Positions 1 to 11,800 of a stretch of DNA of 64,000 bases are shown here, piece by piece. The stretch is from Datisca glomerata. Taxonomy: Eukaryota > Streptophyta > Magnoliopsida > Cucurbitales > Datiscaceae. The notes beneath the pieces were generated by a model that saw nothing but the letters and a program-made list of their open reading frames with translations, did not search any database and was not told where the DNA came from. How positions within the stretch are numbered: the stretch's first letter is position 1; each line of letters opens with the position of its first letter. The stretch spans positions 676,577 to 740,576 of the forward strand of contig QANY01013200.1 of the NCBI GenBank assembly GCA_003255025.1, written 5' to 3'. Both the position numbers and the translations under genes were made by a program.

Positions 1-229
1 ACTCTCTCCTCTCCCATTCTCTCCCACTTTCTCTTGCTCTTGCTCTCTTTTTACCCCGCCCACACTCTCTCTCTTTCTCTCTTGCTCACACTCTCTCTCT
101 TTCTTTCCCACTCTCTCTCACACACACACACACTCTCTCTCTTTCACTCTCTCTCTGACACTCTCTCTCTTTCCTTCCCTCTCTCCCTCTCACACTCCGT
201 CTCACTTTCTCTCTATCTAATTCTCTCTA

Positions 230-260
<31 letters not shown>

Positions 261-1529
261 CTATCTTTCTATAAATCTACCTATCTTTCTCACTCGATCT
301 CTCCCTCTCTCTCTCCTTCTCTCTCTCACTACCCCTCTCTCTCTCCTGCTGTCTCCCTCTCTCTCTCTCCCTCTCTTTCTTTCTCTTTCTCAATCTCTCT
401 CTCGCTCCATCTATATCCCTCGCTCCTTCTCCCTCTCTCTCCCTCCCTCTCTATCTCTCTCGCTCCTATCTCTCTTTCTCTCTCCCTCTCTGACTCTCTC
501 TCTCACTTTCTCACTCCTTTTGCCTCTCTCTCCCTCCCTCCCTCTCCCTCTCTCTCGCTTCCTCTCTCTCTCTCACTGTCTCTCTCACTCTCTCCCTCGC
601 ACTCTCACTCTCTCTTTACCTCTCCCTCTCTTTTCCTCTCTCCCTCCAGTCTCACTCTATATCTCTCTCTAACTCTTTCGCTCATATCTCCTATCTCTCT
701 CGATCCTATCTCTCTCTCACTCTTTCACTATCTCTCTCTCTCCCTCTCTTTCTCTTTCTCTATCTCTTTCTTTGTCTTTCTCAATCTCTCTCTCGCTCCT
801 TCTCTATCCCTAACTCATTCTCTGTCTCTCTCCTATCTCTCTTTCTCTTTCTCTGCCTCTCTCTTTCTCTCACTTTCTCACTCCTTCTGCCTCTCTCCCT
901 CCCTCTCCTTCTCTCTCGCTTCCTCTCTCTCTCACTTTCTCCCTCACTCTCTCTCCCTCGTACTCTCACTCTCTCTCTTTCCATCTCCCTCTCTTTTTCT
1001 CTCCCACCGTCTCACTCTCTCTCTCTGTGTAATTCTCTCTCTCTCGCTCGATCTCTCTCTCTCCTTCTCTGTCTCTCACTATCTCTCGCTCTCTCTCTCT
1101 CATTGTCTCTCTCTCTCTTTCTTTCTCATTCTCCATCTCTCTCTCTTTCGCTCGTTCTCTATCCCTCGCTCTATCTCTCTCTCCCTCGCTCTCTTAATCC
1201 CTCTCTCCCTCTCTCTCTCCCTTGCACTCTCTCTCGCTCTGTATCTGTCTCTTTCTCTCTATCTCTCTATCTATCTATCAATCTTTCTCGCTCGATCTCT
1301 CTCTCTCGCCTTCTCTCTCTCTCACTGTCTTTCTCTCCCCCTCTCTCTCTTTCTTTCTCTTTATCAATCTCACTCTCTCCCTCTATCTATTTATCTTTCT
1401 CCCTCACATTTTCTCTTTCACCTTCTCTCTCTCTCACTCTCCCTCCCTCCTTCTGTCTCTCCCTCTCCCTCTCCCTCCCTCTCTCTCTCCCTCTCTCGCT
1501 CTTAGTCTCTCCCTCTCTCTCCCTCTCTC
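1..1529. repeat. CT-rich satellite block, left end
   Basis: The + strand is almost pure pyrimidine, made of CT, CCT and CTTT runs with scattered single purines. It holds a (CA)7 run at 119-132, a TA run at about 249-260, and the tags CTCACTCGATCT near 281-292, GTGTAATTCTCT at 1027-1038 and CTCGCTCGATCT at 1287-1298. These tags recur elsewhere, so this is part of a longer-unit satellite and not plain (CT)n. Open frames such as 34-672 and 1103-1552 encode only Ser/Leu/Pro/His strings and are products of composition. No gene, promoter or mobile element is visible. The block is cut by the left edge of the window, so its true start is unknown. Confidence 0.93.
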
Positions 1530-1540
1530 GAGTGAGAAAG
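1521..1540. other. Strand-switch junction, CT to GA
   Basis: The + strand changes abruptly from pyrimidine to purine at 1529/1530. The switch point is the 6-bp palindrome CTCGAG at 1527-1532. The left arm is CT-rich and the right arm GA-rich, so the arms can pair imperfectly around the centre. The right side then continues with GATA repeats at about 1540-1560. Seen: the abrupt composition flip and the palindrome. Inferred: an inversion breakpoint or head-to-head joining of two array segments. Confidence 0.9.
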
Positions 1541-1724
1541 ATAGATAGATAGACAGATAGAGAGAGAGAGAGAGACAGAGAGAATTTGATAGAGAGCGAG
1601 ATGGAGTGTGAGAGGGAGAAAGGGAAAGAAAGAGAGAGTGTGTGTTATGTGTGTATGTGTGAGAGAGAGAGAGTGTGGGAGGGAGAGAGAGAGGTACGGA
1701 GGGGGAGAGAGGGAGATGAGAGAG

Positions 1725-1747
1725 AGTCTGAGGAAAATGATAGATCG

Positions 1748-1768
<21 letters not shown>
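1725..1768 (-). repeat. Conserved tag beside (TA)10, inverted copy
   Basis: On the minus strand, a TA run (1749-1768) is followed after a few bases by TATCATTTTCCTCAGACTC (1725-1743). The same arrangement, a TA run followed by this tag, is found forward at about 7685-7735, 22088-22122 and 26472-26506, with CACACTC in place of CAGACTC in the last two. Four copies in the same TA-plus-tag order show that these belong to one repeat family. Nothing suggests a promoter, although the TA run resembles a TATA box. Confidence 0.85.
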
Positions 1769-1779
<11 letters not shown>

Positions 1780-4062
1780 GGGAAGAGATTTGAAAGAGAG
1801 AGAAAAAGAGAGATATAAACAGATAGAGACAGAGAGAGCGAGAGCAGGAGAGAGGGATAGTGAGAAATAATGTGAGTGAGTGAGAGAGGGATAGAGAGAG
1901 GGATAGAGAAAGGGAGAGAGAGGGAGAGAGAGATAGGGAAAGAGAGAGGGAGACAGGAAAAGATAGGGGGAGAGAGAGAGAGAGATAGAGATAGAGAGAG
2001 ATAGAGACTAAAGAGAGAGAATGCGAGGGAGAAAGAGAGAGAGAGAGAAATTGAGAGAGAGAGAGAAATTGAGAGAGAGGGGGGAACGATAGAGTCGGAC
2101 GGAGAGAGAGAGAGAAAGAGAGAAAGGGAGATTGATGGAGTGTGAGAGGAGAAAGGGAAAGAAGAGAGAAAGATAGTGAGAGAGAGCAGAGAGCGAGAGA
2201 GAAGGATAGAGATAGAGAAAGTGAGAGAGTTAGAGAGTGCGAGGGAGAAAGAGAGAAAGAGAGAATGTGAGGGAGAGAGATATAGAGAGAGATGGAAAGA
2301 GAAAGAGGGAGTGAGAGAGGGGGTGAAAGAGAGAGAGAGGGACAGTGATAATTGGAGTGAGAGAGAGAGGGAGGGAGGGAGAAAAAGAGAGGGAGAGAGA
2401 GAGTGAGAGTGCAAGGGACAGAAAGTGAGAGAGAGAGGGGAAGGGAGGGAGAGGGAAACGAAGGGAGAGAGAGGCAGAAGGAGTGAGAAAGTGAGAGAGA
2501 GAGGGTTAGACAGAGAGAGAGAAAGAGAGATAGGGAGGAAGAAAGAGTGAGAGAGAGGGGGAGGGAATGAGGAGGGCGAGAGAGAGAGACAGAGGGAAGG
2601 AGAGAGAGGGAAGATGATAGAGAGAGAGAGTGCGTGGGAGAAAGAGAGAGCAAGAGAGAATGAGCTAGAGAGAGATAGAGAGAGAGAAAGAATATGAGTG
2701 AGAGAGAGGGACAGAGGGAGAGAGAACGAGAGAGAATGAGCTAGAGAGAGATAGAGAGAGAGTGTGAGGGAGAAAGAGAGGGAGAGAGAAAGTGAGAGAG
2801 AGAGAAGGAGCGAGAAAGATAGAGAGAGCGAGGAAGAGAGAGAGATGGAGCGAGGGATAGAAAAGGAGGGAGATATATATATATATATATAGAGAGTGTG
2901 TGTGTGGGAGAGAGAGAAAGACAGTGAGAGTGAGAGAGGAATGAGAGAGGGAGAGAGAGGGGGAGAGAAAGATAGAGAGAGATAGGGAGAGAGGGAGAGA
3001 GGGAGAGAGGAAAAGATAGGGGAGAGAGAGATAGAGACTTAAAGAGAGAGAACGCAAGGGAGAGAGAAAGAGAGAGAGGGGGAGAGGGAGCGATAGAGTG
3101 GGAGGGAGAGAGAGAAAGGGAGAGAGAGAGACAAATCGAGAGAGGGAGATAGAGAGAGAGTGAATGAGTGAGAGAGAGAGACAGAGAGAGATAGCGAGAG
3201 AGAGATAAGGAGAGAGAGATAGGTGGAGGGGAAGAGAGATGGAGAGAGAGAGGGAGAGAGGGAAAGAAAGAGAGAGACAGAGTTTAAGAGAAAGAGAGAG
3301 AGCGAGCAAGAAAAAGAGAGAGATAGAGAGAGAAAGTGAGAGATAGAGGGGCAGTGAGAGTGGGAGCGAGAGAGAGAGGTAAGGGGAGAAAAAGAGATTG
3401 AGAAAGAGAGAGAGATAGAGAGAGAAAGATAGATAGATAGATGAATAGAGAGAGGAAGAGTGGGATAGCGAGAAACAATGTGAGTGAGTAAGTGAGAGAT
3501 AGATAGATAGATATATAGATAATCAAATCGATAGATAGAGAGAGTGAGGGAGTTAGAGAGGGAGAAGAAAGAGATAGAGAGAGAGAGAGGGAGGGAGAAA
3601 AAGAGAGAGAAGGGAGATAGAGAGAGAGTGTGTGACGTTGAGAGAGATAGAGAGAGGGAAAGGGAGAAAGATATATAGATAAAGAGAGAGGGAAAGTAAG
3701 AAAGAGACAGAGACTAAGAGAGGGTGAGGAAGAAAGAGAGAGAGGGTGAGGAAGAGAGAGAGAGTGAGAGAGAGGGAAAGTGAGAGTCCGAGCTACAGAG
3801 AGGGATGGAAACAGAGAGAGAGAGTGAGAGAGACAGAGAAAGAGAGAGAGAGTAAGAGAGAGATAAAGCGAGAGAGATAGAGACATAGAGAGAGATACAT
3901 AGAGGGAGAGAGAGAGAGAGACAAAGTCAGAGAGAAAGAGAGAGAGGGAAAGAGATGGAGTCAATAAAGAGAGAGAGAGGGAGTGATAGTGGGAGTAAGA
4001 AGGAGAAAGAGCGATAGAGAAAGAGAAAGTGAGAGAGAGTAAGGGCGAGAGAGAGGGAGGGA

Positions 4063-4215
4063 GAGGGAGAATGATAGATTGATAGATTGATGTACTCTCT
4101 CTCTCTCTCTGTCTTTCCCTCTCTCGCTCTGTCTCTCTCTCCCTCTCTCTGTCTCTCTCCCTCTCGCTCTCTCTCACACTCTCTCTCTCCGTCTATCAAT
4201 CTATCATTCTCCCTC
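4063..4215. repeat. Foldback with 22-bp perfect arms
   Basis: Positions 4063-4084 (ending GATAGATTGATA) are the exact reverse complement of 4194-4215 (starting TATCAATCTATC). The arms enclose 109 bases that are pyrimidine-rich, opposite to the purine-rich flanks. The whole can form a hairpin. The loop carries ordinary CT satellite and no gene. It could be a small secondary inversion, or a template-switch product formed during replication. It is not a transposon: I see no target-site duplication and no coding capacity. The arms were matched base by base. Confidence 0.85.
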
Positions 4216-5144
4216 GCTCTGAAAGTGAGTGAGCGAGAGAGTGCGAGGGAGAGAGAGAGGGGGAGAGAGAGAGAGAGAGAAAGGGGAGATTGATAGATAG
4301 AGAGAGCGGGAGAGAGGGATAGATGGAACAATGTGAGTTAGTGAGAGAGGGAAGAGAGAGAGGGAGAGAGAGGGAGTGAGAGATGAGAGATGCAGAGAGG
4401 TAGAGGGATAGGGAGAGAGAGTGTGAGAAAAAGATAGGGGAGAGAGAGATAGAGACATAAAGAGAGAGAACGTGAGAGAGAAAGAGGGAGCGAGAGAAAG
4501 GGAGGGGAGAGAGATAAAGACAGAGAGAGAGAGACGTAGCGAGAGAGGGAGATTGGGAGATAGATAGAGAGTGAATGAGTGAGAGAGAGAGAGGAGACAG
4601 AGAGAGATAACGAGAGAGAGAGAGACAGGGGGAGGGGAGAGAGATGGAGAGAGAGGGAGAAAGGGAAACAAAGAGAGACAGAGAGTGAGAGAGATAGGGG
4701 AGGGATAAAAGGATATATATATATATATAAAGAGATAGAAAGTGAGGGAGAGAGAGGCAGTGAGAGTAGGAGCGAGAGAGAGAGGGAGGGGGAGAAAAAG
4801 AGAGAAGGGAAGAGAGAGAGAGATAAATAGAGAGAGTGAGATAGAGAGAAACAGTGAGAGTCAGTGAGTGAGAGAGATAGATAGATAGATAGAGAGAGTG
4901 AGAGAGAGAAGAGGGAGATAGAGAGAGGGGGAGAAAAAGATAGAGAGAGAAAGTGAAGGAGAGAGAGAGCAATGGAGAAAGATATATATATATATATAGA
5001 GAGAGAGAAACGGAGAGAGAGAGAGACAGGGAGAGGGCGAGAGAGATGGAGCTAGAGAGGGAGAGAGGGAGAGTAAGAGAGAGACAGAGAGTAAGAGAGA
5101 GTGTGTGTGTGTGAGGGAGAAAGAGAGAGAGTGTGCGTGAGAGG

Positions 5145-5175
5145 GACAGAGAGTGAGTGTCTCATTTCTCTCTCC
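5145..5175. other. Strand-switch junction, GA to CT
   Basis: The + strand returns from purine to pyrimidine at about 5158-5161, within GAGTGAGTGTCTCATTTC. Unlike the left junction there is no clear palindrome here. Immediately to the right lies the tag GTGTAATTCTCT (5176-5187), followed by TATC repeats at about 5215-5238. The two junctions therefore differ in sequence, which argues against one simple symmetric inversion between matching repeats. Confidence 0.85.
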
Positions 5176-6057
5176 GTGTAATTCTCTCTGTCTCTCTCTA
5201 TCTGTCTCTCTCTTTATCTATCTATCTATCTATCTATCTTTCTTGCTTGATCTCTCTCTCTCTCTCTCTTTCCTTCTCTCTCTCATTCTTTCTCTCTCTC
5301 TCTTTCTCAATCTCTCTCTCGCTCCCTCTGTATCCCTCGCTCCATCTCTCTCTCTCTCCATCGCTCTCTCCATCTCTCTCGCTCCTCCCTCTCTCACTTT
5401 TTCTCTCTTTCTCTTTCTCCCTTGCACTCTCTCTCTCGCTTTGTCTCTCTATCTCTCTATCTATATATCTATCTATCTATCAATCTATCTTTCTCGCTCG
5501 ATCTTTCTCTCTATCTCTCCCTCACTGTCTCTCTCTCCCTCTCTTTCTCTCGCTTTGTTTCTCTTTCTCAATTTCTCTCTCTCACTCCTTCTCTATCCCT
5601 CGCTCCATCTCTCTCTCTCCCTCACTCTCTCTATCTTTCTCGCTCCTTCTCTCTCTCTCTCTCTCTCTCTCACTTTCCCTCTCCCTCTCTTTCTCCCTCC
5701 CACACTCTCTCGCACTCTCTCTCTCTCGCTTCTTCTCTATCCCTCGCTCCTTCTCTCTCTCTTTCTCTCTCTCTCTCGCTCCTTCTTTCTATTTCTCTCG
5801 CTCGTATCTCTCTTTCTCTATCTCCGTCTGACTCTCTCTTTCTCTCTCTCTCTCACTTTCTCACAGATTCTGCCTCTCAGCCTTTCTCCCTCCCTCTCCC
5901 TCTCTCTTGCTTCTTCTCTCTCTCACACACTTTCTCTATCTCTCTCTCTCACACTTTCTCTCTCTCTCACACTCTCTCTTTTTCTCTCTCCCTCCCGTCT
6001 CACTTTCTCTCTTTTCGTGTAATTCTCTTTGTCTATCTCTGTCTCTCTCTCTCTCTT

Positions 6058-6098
<41 letters not shown>

Positions 6099-6341
6099 CG
6101 CTAGATCTCTCTCTCTCTCTCCATCTCTCTTTCTCACTATCTTTCTCTCTCTCTTTCTCTTTCTCAATCTCTCTCTCTCTCTCTCGCTCCTTCTGTATCC
6201 ATCACTCCATCTCTCTCTCTCCCTAGCTCTCTCAATCTCTCTCTCTCCTTCTGTATCCATCGTTCCATCCCTCTCTCTCCATCTCTCCATCTCTCACTTT
6301 CTCTCTCCCTCTCTTTCTCCCTCGCACTCTCTCTCGCTCTG

Positions 6342-6374
<33 letters not shown>

Positions 6375-8330
6375 TTATCTATCTTTCTCGCTCGATCTCT
6401 CTCTCCCTCCTTCTCTCTCTCCCTCTCCCCCTCTCTCTCCCTCTCCCCCGCTCTCTCTCTCACTCACACTCTCTCTCTTTGTTTCTCTTTCCCAATCTCT
6501 CTCCCTCGTTCCTTCTCTATCCCTCGCTCCATCTCTCTCTCCCTCGCTCTCTCTATCTTTCTCGCTCCTTCTCTCTCTCACTTTCTCTCTCCCTCTCTTT
6601 CTCCCTCACACACTCTCTCTCGCTCTTTCTCTTTCTATCTCTCTAGCTCATTCTCTCTCATACTCTCTCTCTCCCTGCATGCCTCTCTGTCACTCTTTCT
6701 CTCTCTAGCTCATTTTCTTTCACTCTCTCTCTCTCTATCTCTCTCTAGCTCATTCTCAATCTCTCTCTCTCGCTCCTTCTCTATCCCTCACTCCATCTCT
6801 CTCTCTCCCTCCCTCCCTCTTTCTCTTTCTTAGTCTCTCTCTCTCTTATTCTTTCTCTCCCTCATTCCCTCCCCCTCTCTCTCTCACCCTTTCTTCATCC
6901 CTATCTCTCTTTCTCCCTCTCTGTTTGACTCTCTCTCTTACTTTCTATCTCCTTCTGTCTCTCTCTCTCCCTCCCTCTCCCTCTCCCTCGCTTCCTCTCC
7001 CTCCCTCTCTCAGTGTCTCTCTCTCTCACTTTCTTTCCCTCGCACTCTCACTCTCTCTCTTTCTCCCTCCCTCTCTTTTTCTCTCTCCCTCCCTCTCTCT
7101 CTCGTTCCCACTCTCGCTGTCCCCCCTCTCTCTCTTTCATCCTCTCTCTCTCACCCTCTTTCTCTTTCCCTCTATCTATCTCTCTCCCTCCCTCGCATTC
7201 TATCTTTTTCTCTTTCTCCCTCGCACTCTCTCTCTGTCACACACTTTTTCTCTCTCTATCTTTATACCTCTCTCTCTCTGCTCTCTCTCACTACCTCTCT
7301 CTTCTTTCCCTTTCTCCTCTCACACTCTATCTCTCTCCCTTTCTCTCTTTCTCTCTCTCTCAATTTCTCTCTCTAACTCTCTCAATTTCTCGCTATCTTT
7401 TTCTATCTCCCTCTATCTTTCCCTATCTCTCTCTATCTTTCTCCCCCCTCTCTCCCTCTCTCTCTATCCCTCTCTCACTCACTCATATTGTTTCTCACTA
7501 TCCCTCTCTCCCGCTCTCATTCTCTCTCTATCTATCTATCTGTCTATATCTCTCTTTTTTTCTCTCTTTCAAATCACTTCCTTTCTCTCTCACTCCCTCT
7601 CTCTATCATTCTTCCTCCCACCCTCCTACTCTCTCCCTTTCTCACTCCCACACTCTCTATATATATTTCTCTCTCTCTCTCTTTATATATATATATACCT
7701 ATATATCTATCCATCTATCATTTTCCTCAGACTCTCTCTCCTCTCCCTCTCTCTCTCCCCCTCCCACTCTCTCTCTCCCACACTCTCTCACTTTCTCTCA
7801 CTCTTGCTTTCTTTCTACCTCGCACACTCTTTCTCTTTCTCTCTCTCTCTCACTCTCTCTCTTTCTTTCCCTCTCTCCCTCTCACACTCCATCTCACTCA
7901 CTCTCTCTGTAAAATTCTCTTTGTCTCTCTCTGACTCTATCTATCTATCTTTCTTTCTCGCTCGATCTCTCCCTCTCTCAATTTCTCTCTCTCACTGTCA
8001 CTCTCTCTCTCCCCTCACACACACACACACACTCTCTCTCTTTCTCAATCTCTCTCTCTCCCTCTTTCTATCTCTCTCGCTCGTATCTCACTTTCTCACT
8101 GATTCTGCCTCTCTCCATTTCTCCCTCCCTCTCCCTCTCTCTCACTTCCTCTCTCCCTCTCTATCACTTTCTCCCTCCCTCTCTATCACTTTCTCCCTCT
8201 CTCTCTCTCACTTTCCCTCTCACTCTCTCCCTCGCACTCTCACTCTCTCTCTTTCCCTCTCCCTCTATTTTTCTCTCTCCGTCCCGTGTCACTTTCCCTC
8301 TCTCCGTGTAATTCTCTGTCTCTCTCTCTC
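5159..8330. repeat. CT satellite block with GTGTAATTCTCT tags
   Basis: This is pyrimidine-rich satellite whose units carry GTGTAATTCTCT at 5176-5187, 6017-6028 and 8306-8317. The tag is usually preceded by a CCCTCCCGTCTCAC-like stretch. In the earlier copies it is followed by TATC repeats and CTCGCTCGATCT or a close variant (for example 5493-5504 and 6387-6398). The spacing is irregular, at about 0.8 to 2.3 kb, so units have been deleted or expanded. The segment at 7480-7960 is the forward counterpart of the inverted DNA at about 1530-2100. Open frames here, such as 5422-6708 and 6925-8334, are Ser/Leu-rich artefacts. Confidence 0.9.
7685..7735 (+). repeat. TA run plus conserved tag, forward copy
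   Basis: A TA-rich run at about 7685-7706 is followed by TATCATTTTCCTCAGACTC at about 7716-7734. Both the order and the GACTC ending match the inverted copy at 1725-1768. The two flanks also correspond: a stretch ending in TTTCAAATC lies upstream (about 7560-7576 here, about 1785-1800 reversed) and a CTCTCACACTCCATCTC stretch lies downstream. This identifies the source family of the inverted segment. Confidence 0.85.
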
Positions 8331-8801
8331 TTGATCTATCTATCTCTCTCTCTCTCGCTGTCCCTCACTCCCTCTCTCCCTCTCTCTCTTTCTCACTCTT
8401 TCTTCCTCCCTCTCTCTCACTCTCGCCCTCTCTCTCTGCCTCTCTCTCTCTCTTTATCTCTCTCTCTCTCTCGCTGTCCCTCACTCCCTCCCTCCCTCTC
8501 TCTCTTTCTCACTCTTTCTTCCTCCCTCTCTCTCGCTCTCGCCCTCTCTCTGTCTCTATCTCTATTTCTCGCTTCCTCTCTCTCTGTCACTTCCTCTCTC
8601 TTTCTCACTCTTCCTCGCACTCACACACTCACACACACACACTCTCTCTATCTTTCCCTCTCTCTGTCTCGCTCCAACTCTCACTATCCCTCTTTCTCAC
8701 ACTTTCTCTCTCTCTCCTTTTCTCCCTCGCACTCTTTTTCTCTCTCCCTTTTTCTCACTCTCTGTCTCTCTCTTTCTTTTACTCTTTCACTCTCTCTCTT
8801 A

Positions 8802-8837
<36 letters not shown>

Positions 8838-11800
8838 GTCACTCACTCACTCCCTCTGTCTCTCTGTCTCTCTCTCTATTTCTCGCTCCCTCTCTCTCTC
8901 ATTTTCTCTCTCTCTCTCACTTCCTCTTTCTCTTTCTCTCTCTGTCTCTCTCACTCACACACACACACTCTCTCTATCTCTATCTCTCTCTCTTGCTCTC
9001 TCTCTCTCTATCTCTCTCTCTATATCCCTCTCTCATTATCTTTCTCCCTATGTCTCTCTCTCCCTCTCTCTCTCGCACACTCTATCTCTCTCTCACTCTC
9101 TCTCTCTCTATATCTCTCTCTCACTTTGTCACTCTCTATACCTCTCTATCTATCACTTTGTCACTCTCTATCACTCTCTCTCTATCGCTCTTTCTCTTTC
9201 ATTATAATTCTCCCCCGCACTCTCACTCTCCCTCTATCTCACAGTCTCTCTCTTTCTCTCTCCCTGTCTGTGTCTCACTCACTCTCTCTCACTCACTATC
9301 TCTCTCTCACTCACTATCTCTCTCTCTCTCTCACTCACTCTCTCTATCTATCTCGCTCTCTATCTATGACTCTCCCTATCATTCTCCCTCGCACTCCTCT
9401 CTCTCTATTTATCTATCTATCAATCTATCTTTCTCTCGCCCTCACTCTTCCTCTCTCCCTCTCTCTGTCTCTCTATCCCTCTCTCCCTCTCTCTCTCTTT
9501 CATCCTCTCTCTCTCTATTTGTCTGACTCTCTCTGTCTCTCTGTCTCTCTCTCTATTTCTCGCTCCCTCTCTCTCTCTCACTTTCTCTCTCTCTTTGTCA
9601 CTCCTCCTCGCACTCGCACACACACACACACACACACTCTCTCTCTTTCTCTCTTTATCTCTCTCACTCTCTCTCCCTCGCTCTAACTCTCACTATCCCT
9701 CTCTCACACACACACACACTCTCTCTTTCCATCTCCCCCTCTCTCTCCCCTCCCTCTCTTTCGCTTAGACTCTCACTATCCCTCTCTCTCTCACTTTTTC
9801 TCTCTCTGTATCTTTCTCTCTCTCTCTTTTTCTCCCTCGCACTCTCTTTCTCTCTCCCTTTTTCTCACTCTCTCCCTCTCCCTCCTTCTCTCTCTCTCTT
9901 TCTTTTACTCTCACCCTCTCTCTCTCACTTTCTCTCTCTCTCACTTTCTCTCTCTATCTCGTAGTCCCCCACTCACTCCCTCAGTCTCTCTCTCTTTCTC
10001 ACTCTTTCTTCCTCCCTCTCTCTAGCCGTCGCCCTGTCTCTCACTACATTTCTCTCTCTCTCTACATGTCTGACTCTCTCTGTCTCTATCTCTATTTCTC
10101 GCTCCCTCTCTCTCGCTCACTTTTTCTCTCTCTCTCACTTCCTCTCTCTCACTTTCTCTCTCTCTTTCTCACTCTTCCTCACACTCACACACACACACAC
10201 TCTCTCTCTCTTTCTCTCTCTATCTCTCTCACTCACTCTCACTCTCTATCTCTATATCTTTCTCTCTTGCTCTCTCTCTCTCACTCTCTCTCTATCTCTC
10301 TCTATTCCTCTCTCATTATCATTCTCCCTAGGACTCTCTCTCTATTTCTCTCTTTGTCTCCCTCTCCCTCTTTCTCTCTCCCACTCTCTCTCTCACTCTA
10401 TCTCTCACTCACTCTATCTCTCACTCACTCACTCTATCTCTCACTCACTCACTCTCTCTCTCTCACTCACTCTCTCTCTAACTTTGTCACTCTTTATCCC
10501 TCTCTATCTCTCACTTTGACACTCTCTATCACTCTATCTCTCTCTATCCCTCTCTCTCTCATTATCATTCCCCCGCACTCTCACTCTCCCTCTATCTCTC
10601 TCTCCCTCTCTTTCTCTCTCCCTCTCTCTCTCTCATTATAATTCTTCCTCGCACTCTCTCTCCCTCTATCTCTCTATGTCTCTGTCTCTCTCTCTCTCTC
10701 CCTCTGTCTCTCACACACTCTCTCCCTCTCTCTCCCTCTCTCTCTTATTATAATTCTCCCCCCACTCTCTCGCTCTCTCTCTACGTCTGTCTCTCTCCCT
10801 CTCTCTTTCTCCTTCTCCCTCCCACTCTCCCTTCTCTCTTTATCCCTCGCACACTCTCTCAATCTCTCTCTCTCTTGCTCTCTCTCTCACATTCTCTCTT
10901 CTCTCGCTATGGCTCTCTCCCTCTCTCCCTGTCTTTCTCTCTCCATCTCTCTCTCCCTCCCTCTCTCTCTCCCTCGCTCTCTCTCTCGCTCCAACTCTCA
11001 CTGTCCCTCTCTCTCTCACTCTCTCCCTCACTCGCACTCTCTCTCTCCCTTTTTTCCGTCTTACCCTCTTTCTCACTCTTTGCCTCTCTCTTTCTTTCAC
11101 TCTCTCATGCACTCTCTCTCTCTGTCTTTCTGTCTCTGTCTCTTACTCTCTCTCTTTATCTCTCTCACTCTCTCTCTCTCCGTGCCTCTCTCGCTCCGAC
11201 TCTGTCTGTCCCTCTCTATCTATCACTTTTTCTTTCTCTCCTCTCTTTCTCCCTCGCACTCTCTCTCCCTTTTTCTCCCCTCTCTATATCTATCCTTCTA
11301 TCTCTCTGTCTCTCTCTCCATGTCTCCGTCACTTCCCCCTCTCTCTCCCTCTCTTTGTCTCTCTCTGTATGCCTCTCTCTCTCTCTCTATGTGTCTATCT
11401 CTCTATCTCTCTCTCCCTCTCTCTCACACTCTCTCTATCTATCTCTCTCTCTTTCTCTCTCTGTCTCTATGTCTACATCTCTCTCTCTCACTTTATCTCT
11501 CTCCCTTCGTCCCTCTCTCTCCCTCCCACTCTCTCTCACTTTCTCTCTCTCTCTCGCTCTCTTTCTCCCTAGCACTCTCTCACTCTTTCTCTCTATCTCT
11601 CTATCTCACACGCTCTCTCTCTCTCTCTCACACACACAGTCTCTCTCTCTCTCGCACAATCTTTATTTCTCTCTCTCCCTCTCTCTATCTCTCTCTCTCG
11701 CTCTATCTATCTATCTCTCTCTCTCACTCTCTCTCTCCCTCTCTCCCTCCCTCTCTCTCTCACTTTTTCAGTTCTTCTCCCTATCTCTCTTCCTCCCTCT

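Larger units (their letters stand above)
1530..5158 (-). repeat. Inverted GA-rich satellite segment
   Basis: For about 3.6 kb the + strand is G and A, so this is the array in reverse orientation. Its reverse complement carries the same features as the forward array: CA runs (as TG at 1639-1662, 2897-2906 and 5101-5113), TATC repeats (as GATA at about 3428-3442 and 4875-4893), TA runs (1749-1768, 2873-2891, 4713-4729, 4982-4998) and the tag at 1725-1743. The part from about 1530 to 2100 matches the forward segment at about 7480-7960 in tag order. The minus-strand open frames here, of up to 383 codons, are Ser/Leu/Pro strings and not genes. A short pyrimidine patch at 4091-4220 is turned back again. 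Confidence 0.92.

Noticed and set aside
781..984. Arg/Glu-rich minus-strand frames, such as 781-984, resembling coiled-coil or RS-like proteins
   Set aside because: GAG and AGA triplets on the purine strand give Glu/Arg strings automatically. Many similar short frames occur across the window with no conservation of length.
1639..1662. TG/CA runs as telomere-like repeats
   Set aside because: The unit is plain TG or CA, without the G-triplet pattern of telomeric repeats, and it lies inside the array.
2873..2891. TA runs here and elsewhere as TATA-box promoters
   Set aside because: They are dinucleotide repeats inside satellite, with no downstream gene and no initiator or other promoter elements.
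4063..4215. Small inverted-repeat transposon (MITE-like)
   Set aside because: Arms are GATA-type microsatellite, no target-site duplication is visible, the interior is ordinary satellite, and no second copy was seen.
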